64,000 bases of DNA from the NCBI GenBank assembly GCA_934169725.1, contig CAKPOF010000001.1, positions 310,001 to 374,000 of the forward strand, read 5' to 3'. A program made the position numbers and the translations under genes. Below the pieces are notes generated by a model that saw nothing but the letters and a program-made list of their open reading frames with translations, did not search any database and was not told the origin of the DNA. Within the stretch, counting starts at the first letter, position 1. Every line of letters starts with the position of its first letter. The stretch comes from an uncultured Clostridia bacterium. Lineage in GTDB: Bacteria > Bacillota > Clostridia > TANB77 > CAG-508. Positions 8,801 to 17,900 of the stretch are shown here, piece after piece.

Positions 8801-9394
8801 AATCAAACTAATATAAACACAATACAAATGAAGGAAATAGACGAACAAAATACATCTATGCAATATGATAAAGAAGGTTCACCTGTTAATTTAGAAAAAT
8901 CTAAATTTGTAGATGGGCAACAAGTAAAATTTGCAGGGATTATAACATCTATAAAGAAAAAATATACAAAAAATAATAAAATAATGGCATTTGTCACAGT
9001 AGAAGATTTGTATGGACAAGCAGAAATTATTATATTTGAAAATGCATATATAAAAGCAGGACATTGTCTTAATGAAGAAAATATTATATTAATAGAAGGT
9101 AGATTAAGCATAAGAGAAGATGAAGAAACGAAAATAATAGCAAATAATATAACAGATTTTGGAGAACAAAAACATAAAATTTTAGTTTTAAATATAACAG
9201 AGTCAAATGAAGAAACTAAAAAGAAATTAAGAGGAGCTATAAAATATTTTAACGGAGAAAGAAATAATATAAATGTATTTGTAAAAATAGATAATGAAGA
9301 AAAAAAATGTGGCTCAATATATTTGACAAATGAAATATTAAAAATATTTGAAGAAATATTGGGAAATGAAAAAGTAAACCTTGAAGAAAGATAA
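5885..9394 (+). CDS. dnaE: DNA polymerase III alpha subunit, DnaE type
   Basis: This 1169-residue C-family replicative polymerase begins with a PHP domain (HLHIHSEFSLLDG at 6-18, ALTDHGVMYG). The polymerase core contains PGRGSGAGSIIAYA near 355-368 and the catalytic aspartates in MPDFDVDF near 395-402. HhH and tau-binding parts follow. An OB fold of the tRNA-anticodon-binding type starts near 1013 (VKFAGIITSIKKKYTKNNK). It lacks the internal exonuclease of PolC, so it is the DnaE rather than the PolC branch. Low-GC Gram-positives usually encode both, with DnaE extending primers. The length is typical. It is followed 66 bases later by spoIIP on the same strand. Confidence 0.95.
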   Translation: MSDFVHLHIHSEFSLLDGANRIKDLPVRAKELGMDAIALTDHGVMYGAIDFYKACKKEGVKPIIGCEVYVAPRSRFDKEPNVDNRYNHLILLAKNNEGYKNLSKLVSIGFVDGYYYKPRIDLEVLEKYHEGLICLSACLAGSVNQALLNGQEDKAEEIALWHKKVFGKDYYIELQNNGIKEQVLANQKLVQLARKLDIPLVATNDAHYLKREDAYNHEVLLCIQTGKRMSDPDRMRFDTEELYVKSPEEMIEYFKAFPDAIENTVKIAEECNIEFEFGHTILPNYDVPPEYKTHYDFFKKLCDDGIKKRYGENPSKEIWDRANYEIEIIKKMGYVDYFLIVWDFINYAKTHNIPVGPGRGSGAGSIIAYAIEITDIDPIKYGLLFERFLNPERISMPDFDVDFCYEHRQDVIDYVARKYGHDHVSQIITFGTMSARMVIRDVARVLDVPYAEADTLAKMIPNELHITIKKALEQNVELRERYENDEQVKNLLNIAMGLEGMPRQASTHACGIVITKEPVDTYVPLYVRDNQISTQYIMTTLEELGLLKMDFLGLRTLTVIQDTIDLVKNNRGIDVEFDKDMSDPKVYKLWQEGKSCGIFQFESQGMTNFMKELKPDCLEDLIAGVSLYRPGPMDQIPRYIRGKQNPGHNEYTHPSLEPILNVTYGCMVYQEQVMQIVRDLAGYSLGRADLVRRAMGKKKLDVMAKEREIFINGQVDENGNIIVPGCVRNGIDAKSADKIFDEMSEFAKYAFNKSHAACYAVVAYRTAYLKAYYPAEFMAATLNSFLGNLDKIPQYIDECKALGIEILKPEINKSSTKFTVEDGKIRFGLGSIKNVGTVPVDNIVKERNENGEYKSFTDFCERIANGAVNKKCVESLIKAGVFDNFEQTRSTLLASFENIMDVIQSSNKKGFSGQVSMFDLGTEEDKKEMNEKKYTFEEHEEMSDKEMLSIEKEMLGIYISGHPLEKFRNQIENQTNINTIQMKEIDEQNTSMQYDKEGSPVNLEKSKFVDGQQVKFAGIITSIKKKYTKNNKIMAFVTVEDLYGQAEIIIFENAYIKAGHCLNEENIILIEGRLSIREDEETKIIANNITDFGEQKHKILVLNITESNEETKKKLRGAIKYFNGERNNINVFVKIDNEEKKCGSIYLTNEILKIFEEILGNEKVNLEER

Positions 9395-9460
9395 TAAAAA
9401 GTATAATAATATTAAGATTTATGCATATACATATATATAGGAATTAGGACAAAGGAGAAA

Positions 9461-10621
9461 ATGTATATGTTTAATGTTACTGTATTAAGACTGAAAGATA
9501 TAATGAAATATATTATTTGTATATTTGTATTAATTCTATTAATATTTAGTATTGCAAATCATTTTACTAATACTAAAAAAGATACTAAAGAAGTAACAAC
9601 TAAAATAGAAAATGTTACAAATGAAATATCAAATAATAATTTATTATCATGTTTAGATGCTACAATACCAGCTGTAGCATCTATTAATAATAATAAAGAA
9701 AAAAGTGAAAAAACATTAAATAAAAATCAAATATTAAAATCCATATTAGAAACACAAATAAGTTCTTTAAATACAATACAAAATATTGATACTAAACAAG
9801 ATGAAACAACAGAAAGTAATGATGAAATAGAAGAAAATACTGCTAATGTGGAAGTAGCAAAAACTAACCAAGAAACACATGTAATAACTAATAATCCTAT
9901 AGCAGAAAATTATAATACAACTTATCAAAATATAAAAATAAAAAATCAAACAGATTATCAACTAACAGAAGAGATGATGACTCCAGATATAACTATAGAG
10001 AATAAAAATATTATGATATTTCACACACATAGTTGTGAGAGCTATACACCAAGTGAACTTAATCCATATAATGCAACAGGAAATTATAGAACCACAGACT
10101 TAAATTATACAGTAACTAGAGTTGGTACAGAGTTAACAAATCAATTACAGCAGTATGGATATAATGTTATTCATGATACGAGTTATCATGATTATCCTTC
10201 ATATAATGGTTCATATACAAGTTCTTTAAAGACAGTTGAAAATTTATTACAAACTAATCCAACAGACATAATAATAGATTTACATAGAGATGCTGTTGGG
10301 AATAGAAGTGATTATGCGCCAACAGTAAAAATTGGTGATGATGAGGCAGCACAAATAATGTTTGTAATAGGTACCAACAATGGAGGTTTGTGGCATCCAA
10401 ATTGGAATCAAAATTTAAAGTTTGCAATAAAATTACAACAAAAAGCAGAGGAAATGTACCCAGGCCTATTTAAGCCGATTATGCTTACAAAATCTAGATA
10501 CAATCAACACGCTGGAAAATATTCAAATATAATGGAGGTTGGTGCAACAGGGAATACGTTAGAACAATGTATAACAAGTACAAAATATTTAGCTAAAGTG
10601 ATGGATGAAGTTATGAAATAA
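9461..10621 (+). CDS. spoIIP: Stage II sporulation protein P (peptidoglycan amidase/endopeptidase)
   Basis: The protein has 386 residues. An N-terminal membrane helix (about 13-32, IICIFVLILLIFSIA) is followed by an Asn/Thr/Glu-rich spacer to about residue 165. The SpoIIP catalytic domain comes next, with MIFHTHSCESY near 183, DIIIDLHRDAVG near 268-279 and IMEVGATGNT near the end. SpoIIP works with SpoIID and SpoIIM at the septal membrane to thin peptidoglycan during forespore engulfment. GGAG lies just before ATG 9461. A second ATG at 9467 is possible. With sleB at 47466 it indicates a spore-forming lineage. Confidence 0.92.
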   Translation: MYMFNVTVLRLKDIMKYIICIFVLILLIFSIANHFTNTKKDTKEVTTKIENVTNEISNNNLLSCLDATIPAVASINNNKEKSEKTLNKNQILKSILETQISSLNTIQNIDTKQDETTESNDEIEENTANVEVAKTNQETHVITNNPIAENYNTTYQNIKIKNQTDYQLTEEMMTPDITIENKNIMIFHTHSCESYTPSELNPYNATGNYRTTDLNYTVTRVGTELTNQLQQYGYNVIHDTSYHDYPSYNGSYTSSLKTVENLLQTNPTDIIIDLHRDAVGNRSDYAPTVKIGDDEAAQIMFVIGTNNGGLWHPNWNQNLKFAIKLQQKAEEMYPGLFKPIMLTKSRYNQHAGKYSNIMEVGATGNTLEQCITSTKYLAKVMDEVMK

Positions 10622-10635
10622 TATTTTAAAATGTC

Positions 10636-10664
10636 TTGAAATATAAAATTAACTTGTATATAAT
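10636..10664 (+). promoter_or_regulatory. Promoter of pgi
   Basis: TTGAAA (10636-10641) and TATAAT (10659-10664) are 17 bases apart. A small GAGC-AAAA-GCTC hairpin sits in the leader at about 10683-10694. Confidence 0.7.
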
Positions 10665-10713
10665 ATCAATGTAATATTATTGTGAGCAAAAGCTCAAAGA
10701 AAGAGAGGTACAT

Positions 10714-12021
10714 ATGGCAAATATAAAATTAAATTTAGAAAATTCAGGAATAACACAAAAAAATATTTTAGCATATAAGGAACAAGTAGAAAATATTCAT
10801 AAAGATTTACATAGAAGAGCAAATGACGAAAAAGATTTCGTTGGTTGGTTAGAGTTACCAACAAATTATGATAAAGAAGAATTTGAAAGAATAAAAAAAG
10901 CAGCAGAAAAAATAAAAAAAGAATCAGATATATTACTTGTTATAGGTATTGGTGGTTCATATTTAGGCTCAAGAGCTGTTATAGAAGCATTAACCAGTTC
11001 GTTTAATAATATGTTGACACCAGAACAAAGAAAATATCCACAAGTATTGTTTGTAGGAAATAATTTGAGTGCAAATTATGTTAATGAATTAATAGAATAT
11101 ATTGGAGATAAAGATTTTTCAGTAAATGTTATTTCAAAATCAGGAACAACAACAGAACCAGCAATTGCATTTAGAATATTTAGAGAAATATTAGAAAATA
11201 AATATGGAATAGATGAAGCTAGAAGTAGAATTTATGCAACAACAGATAAAGAAAGAGGAGCATTAAAAACATTAGCCAAAAATGAAGGATATGAACAATT
11301 TGTTGTACCAGATAATGTAGGTGGAAGATATTCTGTTTTATCAGCTGTTGGTTTATTACCAATTGCTACAGCTGGTATAGATATAGATAAACTTATGAAT
11401 GGAGCTAAAATAGCACAAGACAGATATTCAGACCCAGATTTAAAATATAATGAATGTTATAAATATGCAGTAGTAAGAAATATTTTATATAAATTGTATA
11501 AAAATACAGAAATATTAGTAAATTATGAACCTAGAATGCATTATTTTACAGAATGGTGGAAACAATTATATGGAGAAAGTGAAGGAAAAGACCAAAAAGG
11601 AATTTTCCCTGCAGGAGTAGACTTTACAACTGATTTACATTCAATGGGACAATACATTCAATCAGGAAGAAGAAATTTGTTTGAAACTGTTGTATCAATA
11701 AAAACACCAGATTCGGATATAACAATAAATCCAGATGATGATAATTTAGATGGATTAAATTATCTAGCTGGTAAAAAATTAGACTATGTTAATAAAAAGG
11801 CTATGGAAGGAACAATCCAAGCTCATGTTTCTGGAGATGTGCCTAACATTGTTATAGAGTTAGAAAAACTAGATGAAGAAAATATAGGAGAATTAATATA
11901 TTTCTTTGAAAAATCATGTGCAATGTCTGGAAATATTTTAGGAGTAAATCCATTTGATCAACCTGGCGTAGAAGAATATAAAAAGAATATGTTTAAATTA
12001 TTAAAAAAACCAGGATATTAA
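10714..12021 (+). CDS. pgi: Glucose-6-phosphate isomerase
   Basis: This 435-residue enzyme interconverts glucose-6-phosphate and fructose-6-phosphate in glycolysis. It is the short bacterial form, with two sugar isomerase (SIS) domains. The first SIS domain shows IGIGGSYLGSRAVIEAL near 75-91 and NVISKSGTTTEPA near 133-145. The second region carries DNVGGRYSVLSAVGLLP near 204-220. The C-terminus has GVNPFDQPGVEEYKKNMF. All parts appear intact. It has its own promoter, and a short hairpin separates it from the thioesterase gene downstream. Confidence 0.95.
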   Translation: MANIKLNLENSGITQKNILAYKEQVENIHKDLHRRANDEKDFVGWLELPTNYDKEEFERIKKAAEKIKKESDILLVIGIGGSYLGSRAVIEALTSSFNNMLTPEQRKYPQVLFVGNNLSANYVNELIEYIGDKDFSVNVISKSGTTTEPAIAFRIFREILENKYGIDEARSRIYATTDKERGALKTLAKNEGYEQFVVPDNVGGRYSVLSAVGLLPIATAGIDIDKLMNGAKIAQDRYSDPDLKYNECYKYAVVRNILYKLYKNTEILVNYEPRMHYFTEWWKQLYGESEGKDQKGIFPAGVDFTTDLHSMGQYIQSGRRNLFETVVSIKTPDSDITINPDDDNLDGLNYLAGKKLDYVNKKAMEGTIQAHVSGDVPNIVIELEKLDEENIGELIYFFEKSCAMSGNILGVNPFDQPGVEEYKKNMFKLLKKPGY

Positions 12022-12038
12022 AAATATAGATTGTGATT

Positions 12039-12080
12039 AAACGTTCTTAAAGTCTAAAAATACGGCTGTAAGAGCGTTTT
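12039..12080 (+). terminator. Hairpin between pgi and the thioesterase gene
   Basis: AAACGTTCTTA (12039-12049) pairs with TAAGAGCGTTT (12069-12079) over 11 bases with one G-T. The T tail is short (TTTT), so this may be a leaky terminator that allows partial read-through. Confidence 0.6.
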
Positions 12081-12104
12081 AATAATTAATTGGCGGAGGA
12101 AAAT

Positions 12105-12830
12105 ATGATATATAAAGAAAAATTTAAGATAGGATTGAAAGATGTATGGGCAAAAGAAGAAGTCAGTAATATTGCTATATTAGAATATTTAGAAGATATA
12201 GCTGCTTATCATTCAGATAGTGTCGGGTATGGAGTGAATACTACAGAAAAAACTCATTTAAATTGGATATTGTTAGATTGGAATTTAAAAGTTATATCTA
12301 GACCTAAATATGGACAAGTTTTGGACATACATACATGGTCAAGAAAAGTAGAAAAATTTTATGCTTATCGTGATTTTGAGGTATATGATCAAAATGGAAT
12401 ATTATGTGCTATAGCAACATCAAAGTGGTTATTAATAAGTAGTGAAACAGGAAAAATTAGTAGAGTTTCTCCAGAAATGGCAGAAAAATATCAATCTGAG
12501 ACTGAAAGAGAGGTATTTGAAAATTACAAATTTGAAAAAATAAAAATTCCTGAAGAATATATAAGTGAAACTAATTATACTGTTAGAAGAAGAGATATTG
12601 ATGTAATAGGACACATGCATAATTTAAACTATTTATATTTGGCATATGAAGCTTTACCACAAGAAGAATATGATAAAAGACCATTTGATAATGTTAAAAT
12701 TCAATATAAGAAAGAAATAAAATTAGGCGAAGATGTAATTTGTAAATATGCTAAACAAAATGAAAAAAGTATAGTAACTATTTATGATAAAGACGATGAA
12801 ATTTTACATGCAATTATAGAAGTATATTAG
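12105..12830 (+). CDS. Acyl-ACP thioesterase
   Basis: The protein has 241 residues with two tandem hot-dog domains of the acyl-ACP thioesterase family (FatA-like). It releases fatty acids from acyl carrier protein. The first domain has EYLEDIAAYHSDSVGYG and WILLDWNLKVISRPKYG. The second has RRRDIDVIGHMHNLNYLYLAYEAL, where the Asp/Asn/His set matches the family active site. I place the start at ATG 12105 behind GGAGGA; a TTG at 12090 precedes that ribosome site. The stop TAG lies on the edge of half-repeat copy B. Confidence 0.85.
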   Translation: MIYKEKFKIGLKDVWAKEEVSNIAILEYLEDIAAYHSDSVGYGVNTTEKTHLNWILLDWNLKVISRPKYGQVLDIHTWSRKVEKFYAYRDFEVYDQNGILCAIATSKWLLISSETGKISRVSPEMAEKYQSETEREVFENYKFEKIKIPEEYISETNYTVRRRDIDVIGHMHNLNYLYLAYEALPQEEYDKRPFDNVKIQYKKEIKLGEDVICKYAKQNEKSIVTIYDKDDEILHAIIEVY

Positions 12831-12945
12831 TATGTAGTTTGCTCCAAATCTCTCACTCACTAACGTTCGTTTGGTCGCTTACGCGGCATTTCAAAACAAT
12901 ATATTATTAAATATTTATAAGTTAAATAATTTGAATTGTAAATTG
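12826..12945 (+). repeat. Dispersed palindromic repeat, half copy B (left side missing)
   Basis: The sequence TTAGTATGTAGTTTGCTCCAA (12826 onward) matches the right half of copies E and F. The shared tail ending TTGGTCGCTTACGCGG follows, then CAAAACAATATATTATTAAA and a degenerate version of the outer arm (GAATTGTAAATTGTAG). The left half with GGTGTCGC is absent and its place is taken by the end of the thioesterase gene. Confidence 0.75.
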
Positions 12946-12987
12946 TAGTATAAATATTAAAAATTTGGTAAAAAAAATAAAAAAAGA

Positions 12988-13016
12988 TTGAAACGTATAT
13001 TAGCTTGTGATATAAT
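12988..13016 (+). promoter_or_regulatory. Promoter of pyk
   Basis: TTGAAA (12988-12993), a 17-base spacer and TATAAT (13011-13016) precede the pyruvate kinase gene by 37 bases. Confidence 0.8.
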
Positions 13017-13053
13017 AAGCGATGGTTTTTATAGAATAAGGGAGGAATAAGAA

Positions 13054-14499
13054 ATGAAAGAAGTTTTAAGAAAAACAAATATCATTGGTACAATAGGACC
13101 AGCAAGTGAAAGTGAAGAAGTATTTACAAATTTAGTTAAAGCAGGACTAAATGTTGCAAGAATCAACTTTTCACATGGAGGATATGAAGAAAACGCAGAA
13201 AAAATAGCAACAATTAAAAAAGTAAGAGAAACTTTAAATAAACCAGTTGCTTTATTATTAGATACAAAAGGACCTGAAATAAGAACAGGAAAACTTGAAT
13301 CTGGAGATGAAAAAGTAACTATAAATGAAGGACAAGAATTTACATTCGTATATGATGATATTATAGGAAATGAAACAAAAACAACAATAAGCTATAAAAA
13401 TTTATATAAAGATGTAAAACCAGGTGCTAAAATATTAGTAGATGATGGTGCATTAGAATTTGAAGTAGTTGAAATTGTTGATAAAGATATAAAATGTAAA
13501 GCTTTAAATACAGCTAGATTAGGAAGCAGAAAAACAATGAATGTTCCTGGTTTAAAATTAAATTTACCAGCTTTAGCTCAAAAAGATATAGATGATATAA
13601 CAAATGGTATTAAAGCAGGATTTGATTTTATTGCAGCTTCATTTGTAAGAAGAGCATCAGATGTACAAGAAATAAAAGATTTATTAAAAGCAAATGGTGG
13701 AGAACACATTAAAATAATATCAAAAATAGAAAGCCAAGAAGGTATTGATAATTTTGAAGAAATATTAAAAATAACAGATGGAATTATGGTAGCACGTGGT
13801 GATATGGGTGTTGAAATACCAATGGAACAAGTTCCAATAGTACAAAAACATTTTATAAAAAGATGTAATCAAGTTGGAAAACCAGTTGTAACAGCTACAC
13901 AAATGTTAGAATCAATGACATCAAATCCAAGACCAACAAGAGCAGAAGTTAGTGATGTTGCTAATGCTGTATATGACGTAACAAGTTGTATAATGCTTTC
14001 TGGAGAATGTGCTATGGGTAAATATCCAGTTGAATGTGTAGATACAATGGTAAAAATATCAAAATCAATTGAAGGAACAGTAAATTATTGGAAGAGATTC
14101 AATAGAAAGAACTTCAGAAAAATTGATTCAGAAGATTTAGAAAAAAATATTGCATATACAACATGTGTAACAGCTCAACAAGTAGAAGCAGATGCTATTG
14201 TTGCATATACACATAAAGGTGATTCTGTAAGACTTATTTCAGGAATAGGACCTGGATGCCCAGTATTTGCAATAACTGATGATGAAACAACATATTATCA
14301 ATTATCAGTTGCATGGAATGTAACACCAATATTAATTAAAGATGGAGAAACAATTGAAGATACAATTCAAAAAGGAATTACAAAATTAGAATCAGATGGT
14401 ATATTAGAAAAAGGTGATAAAGTAGTTATAGCAGGTGGACCAAAAATATTACCAAATGCAACAGAAAACAAAGTAATTGGTGGAGTTGCTAGAGTTTAA
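13054..14499 (+). CDS. pyk: Pyruvate kinase
   Basis: This 481-residue enzyme converts phosphoenolpyruvate and ADP to pyruvate and ATP. The A domain starts RKTNIIGTIGPASESEE with ARINFSHGG. The B domain lies about 70-165. The active-site region KIISKIESQEGIDNFEEI runs near 220-237, with ITDGIMVARGDMGVEI next. ATQMLESMTSNPRPTRAE follows, and then the C domain to GGPKILPNATENKVIGG. It lacks the extra C-terminal PEP-utilizer-like domain seen in Bacillus pyruvate kinases. It has its own promoter and terminator. Confidence 0.96.
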   Translation: MKEVLRKTNIIGTIGPASESEEVFTNLVKAGLNVARINFSHGGYEENAEKIATIKKVRETLNKPVALLLDTKGPEIRTGKLESGDEKVTINEGQEFTFVYDDIIGNETKTTISYKNLYKDVKPGAKILVDDGALEFEVVEIVDKDIKCKALNTARLGSRKTMNVPGLKLNLPALAQKDIDDITNGIKAGFDFIAASFVRRASDVQEIKDLLKANGGEHIKIISKIESQEGIDNFEEILKITDGIMVARGDMGVEIPMEQVPIVQKHFIKRCNQVGKPVVTATQMLESMTSNPRPTRAEVSDVANAVYDVTSCIMLSGECAMGKYPVECVDTMVKISKSIEGTVNYWKRFNRKNFRKIDSEDLEKNIAYTTCVTAQQVEADAIVAYTHKGDSVRLISGIGPGCPVFAITDDETTYYQLSVAWNVTPILIKDGETIEDTIQKGITKLESDGILEKGDKVVIAGGPKILPNATENKVIGGVARV

Positions 14500-14540
14500 T
14501 TAGATTAGTTATAAGATAAATAAAGAATTTATTATAATAA

Positions 14541-14576
14541 AAGGTAAAGATGTGTAAAAATGTCTTTACTTTTTTA
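14541..14576 (+). terminator. pyk terminator
   Basis: GTAAAGA (14544-14550) pairs with TCTTTAC (14563-14569) and is followed by TTTTTT. Confidence 0.8.
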
Positions 14577-14645
14577 TATAATAGGAAGTTCAATTTTTCA
14601 TATTATATAAAAACTATAATTGCTAGCCCTTTTTACTATAATCTG

Positions 14646-14709
14646 GTTACAATTCACAGACAAAAATATTAAATTTAAAAACAATTTTTTTAAAACTGTG
14701 AATTGTAAC
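14646..14709. repeat. Core-less palindrome matching the outer arms of repeat copies E and F
   Basis: GTTACAATTCACAG (14646-14659) and its exact inverse CTGTGAATTGTAAC (14696-14709) flank 36 bases of A/T-rich sequence. The same arm pair bounds repeat copy F (40125-40338) and, in degenerate form, copy E. Here the conserved GGTGTCGC core is missing. The rest of the 14500-14903 gap holds the pyk terminator, a tandem AAAAATGTAAT duplication near 14752-14773 and the promoter for the next gene. I see no gene in it. Confidence 0.6.
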
Positions 14710-14849
14710 ATAATCTGTTTGATAATAGGAGAATTCATCGAGTTTGTAACAAAAATGTAATAAAAATGTAATACATAACGAGTGTAAATAAAAACTTAGA
14801 ACCACAGGCGTTTGAACGAAAAAGCAAATAAAAAAAGAAAAAAGATGTA

Positions 14850-14877
14850 TTTACAAAAAAAGTGAATATGCTATAAT
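14850..14877 (+). promoter_or_regulatory. Promoter of the LRR-dockerin gene
   Basis: TTTACA (14850-14855) and TATAAT (14872-14877) are 16 bases apart and lie just upstream of the ATG at 14904. Confidence 0.65.
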
Positions 14878-14903
14878 TTAATTGTAAAAAGGGGGATTAG
14901 CGC

Positions 14904-17900
14904 ATGAAAAAAACAATAAAAATATCTGTAAAAAAAATAATATGTATTTTATTAGCGGTAATGCTTATATATCATGGAGGAATGAAAATATGGGCATCAA
15001 CTGTAGATACAACATCAGTTAATATATTAGACTCTAATTTATATAATGCATTAAAGACAAGATTATCTAAATATACAATAGAAAGAGATGACAGTACAAA
15101 GACTTTAGAAATAAGAACAGATGCAATAGCAGAAATAAATGAATTAGATTTAAGCAATTGTCAAATAACAAATTTATCAGGAATAGAGAAGTTTAATAGT
15201 TTAATAAATTTAAATTTATCCAAAAATACAATTTCAGAAATTTCGAGTTTATCAGAATTAGTAAATTTAAAAAATTTAAACTTAGGTAATAATACAATTA
15301 GTAATATAAAAACTATAGGTTCATTAACAAACTTGACAAATCTAAATTTAAGCTCAAATAAAATAAGTGATATAAGTTCACTTAGTAACTTAAGCAAATT
15401 ACAAGAATTAGATTTATCAAATAATACAATAAGTACAGCGACAGTAATTAATAATTTAAATGCATTAACAGTTTTAAATATATCACAAAATTCTAGTTTG
15501 GCAAATTTGAGCGATGTATTAAATAGCAATTTAACATCACTTAATGTATCAAATACAGCAATTACTAATATAGAAGGAATTACAAGCTGTAATAAACTAA
15601 CAGAACTAAAAATTTCTAACAATAATATTACTAATTTAAGTCCGTTATTTAAAACTGAATCTGTTGATGGTAAGAATGTTGCAATTTTAAGAAATCTAGA
15701 AAAATTAGATATAAGTGCGACAACTAGAAATGGATTAACTTTTTCAAGTATAAAAACAATAACAGAATTACAAGAATTATATGCACAAAGAAATAGTATT
15801 TCAAATATTTCAGGAATTGCAGAATTGAAAAAATTACAATATGTTAATTTAGATGACAATAACATTAGTAACATAGATAGTTTTAGAACAACAAAAACTC
15901 AAAATGGTCAAACAGTAACAAAAGATTTAATTACTGCAACACAAATTTCAATGGCAAATAATCAAATAGATGATATAAGTGTATTATCATATTTGAGTAA
16001 TATAGAATATTTAAATATGAGTGGAAACCATATTCAGATTGTTACACCAATAGAGAATTTTAAATTTTCTAAAGGTTTAAATCTAAGAAATCAAACAATA
16101 GATATGCCAATATATAAAAAGAAAAATGATGAGAATCACTACGTAGTATTGCTTAATATAATGCAAAATGCCAAGAATTCAGGGAGTGTTGTTTATAATG
16201 AAAATGCAAATTTTACAACAGAAGGTGTAACATTAAATTCACAAGATATATATAATGTAGCACCATATTACAATGTTATTATATCACCAGATAAAACAGA
16301 TAAAGATACACTATCAGTAACACTTCATGGAGGACCAGCAGATGGTACAAAGATTAATTTTAAAATAAGTACAAGTACAAGTGCAGTTGAAACATTAATG
16401 TTTGAAGATCCAAATTTAGATTCAGCAATATATTCATATCTTTCATCTAGGTTAACTACAAATTCATATATTGCAAGGGCACCATACATAATAAATATAA
16501 CACAAAAGGAAATTGCTAATATAAAAGAATTAGATATTTCTAGTATGCAAATTCAAAAATTAAAAGGACTTAGCAATTTTATCAATTTACAAAATTTGAA
16601 TTTATCAAATAATAAAGTTTCAGATGATTCTGAAATTAAATATTTAACTAATTTGACAACATTAAATTTTGCAAATAATCAGTTAAATAACAAATATTCA
16701 TCAATAGAAAACTTATATACATTAACTAATTTAGATTTAACTGGAAATAACATACAAGACTTAAATAGTATAAATAATTTTATAACAAATTTACAATCTA
16801 ATAAGAAAACTGCAAAATTAGTTAACTTAACATTATCAAATAATAATATATCTGATGTGGATGTATTATCTAAGTTAACAACATTACAAAAATTAAATAT
16901 ATCAAATAATAAAATACAAGATATAACACCAATAAAAACAGATGTATCTATTGATACATTAAATATATCGGGAAATAGTATTGAAAATATAGATATATTA
17001 AATCAATTACAAAGTGTTAGAACATTAAATATGGCAAATAACTTAATACAAGATATAACACCAATAACAAATTTATCATTAACATCATTAGATATTTCTG
17101 GTAATAGAATAACTAATATTGAGCCAATCAAAACACAAACAGGCTTAATAGATTTATATATAAATAATAATAAAATAGATGATGTATCAGCAATAGAACA
17201 ATTATTATTAAGAGGAACATTTGAAGCTAAACAACAAAAAATAACAAAAATTTTAGACCAAGATGCAACAGGAACAATAACAATGGACTTGCCAGCTATA
17301 TTTAAATCAGCAAAAAATACAGGTAGTAAAGTATATACAAGTAATGATTTTTCAACGGAAAATTGCACAATAACAAGTGATGGAAAATTACAAATAAATA
17401 CTAATGAAATTGGGGATAATAAAGTTGCTAAAATATCAATTATTGGAGGACAAGCTGATGGTACAACTTTTTCTGTGGCAGAAGCATTAAAAGGAACAAT
17501 AACATATAATCCAAAAAATAAAACAAAAGATAATGTTACAGCTACAATTTCATTTAATAGAGAAGGTGCTACAATACTAAATAATGACGGAAAAAATTCA
17601 TATGTATTTACTTCAAATGGAGAATTCACATTTATATATAAAGATGAAAATGGATTTGATGGAGAAGAAAAGGCAACAGTTGATTGGATAGATAATGAAG
17701 GACCACAGGTAAATGTTAAATATAGTACTGAAGAAATAACTAATCAAGATGTAATTGTTACAATAACTACAAATGAAAAAATAGCCAACAATATTGAAGG
17801 ATGGAATTTTACAGATGATAATCATTTAGAAATAACTAAAACATTTAATGAAAATGCAGAAGAGACTGTAAAGCTTCAAGATGAATTGGGAAATGTAACT

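Noticed and set aside
8263..9111. Several minus-strand open frames within dnaE
   Set aside because: Hydrophobic products from the complement of AT-rich codons, no ribosome sites, and fully inside a conserved gene.
14756..14850. Riboswitch in the leader of the LRR-dockerin gene
   Set aside because: The stretch with CCACAGGCGTTTGAACG looked suggestive, but it lies upstream of the promoter at 14850 and matches no riboswitch core I know.
15161..15874. Long open frame antisense to the LRR gene (similar ones at 17003-17629)
   Set aside because: It mirrors the repeated LRR codons on the other strand, has no ribosome site, and gives a low-complexity Leu/Val/Phe-rich product.
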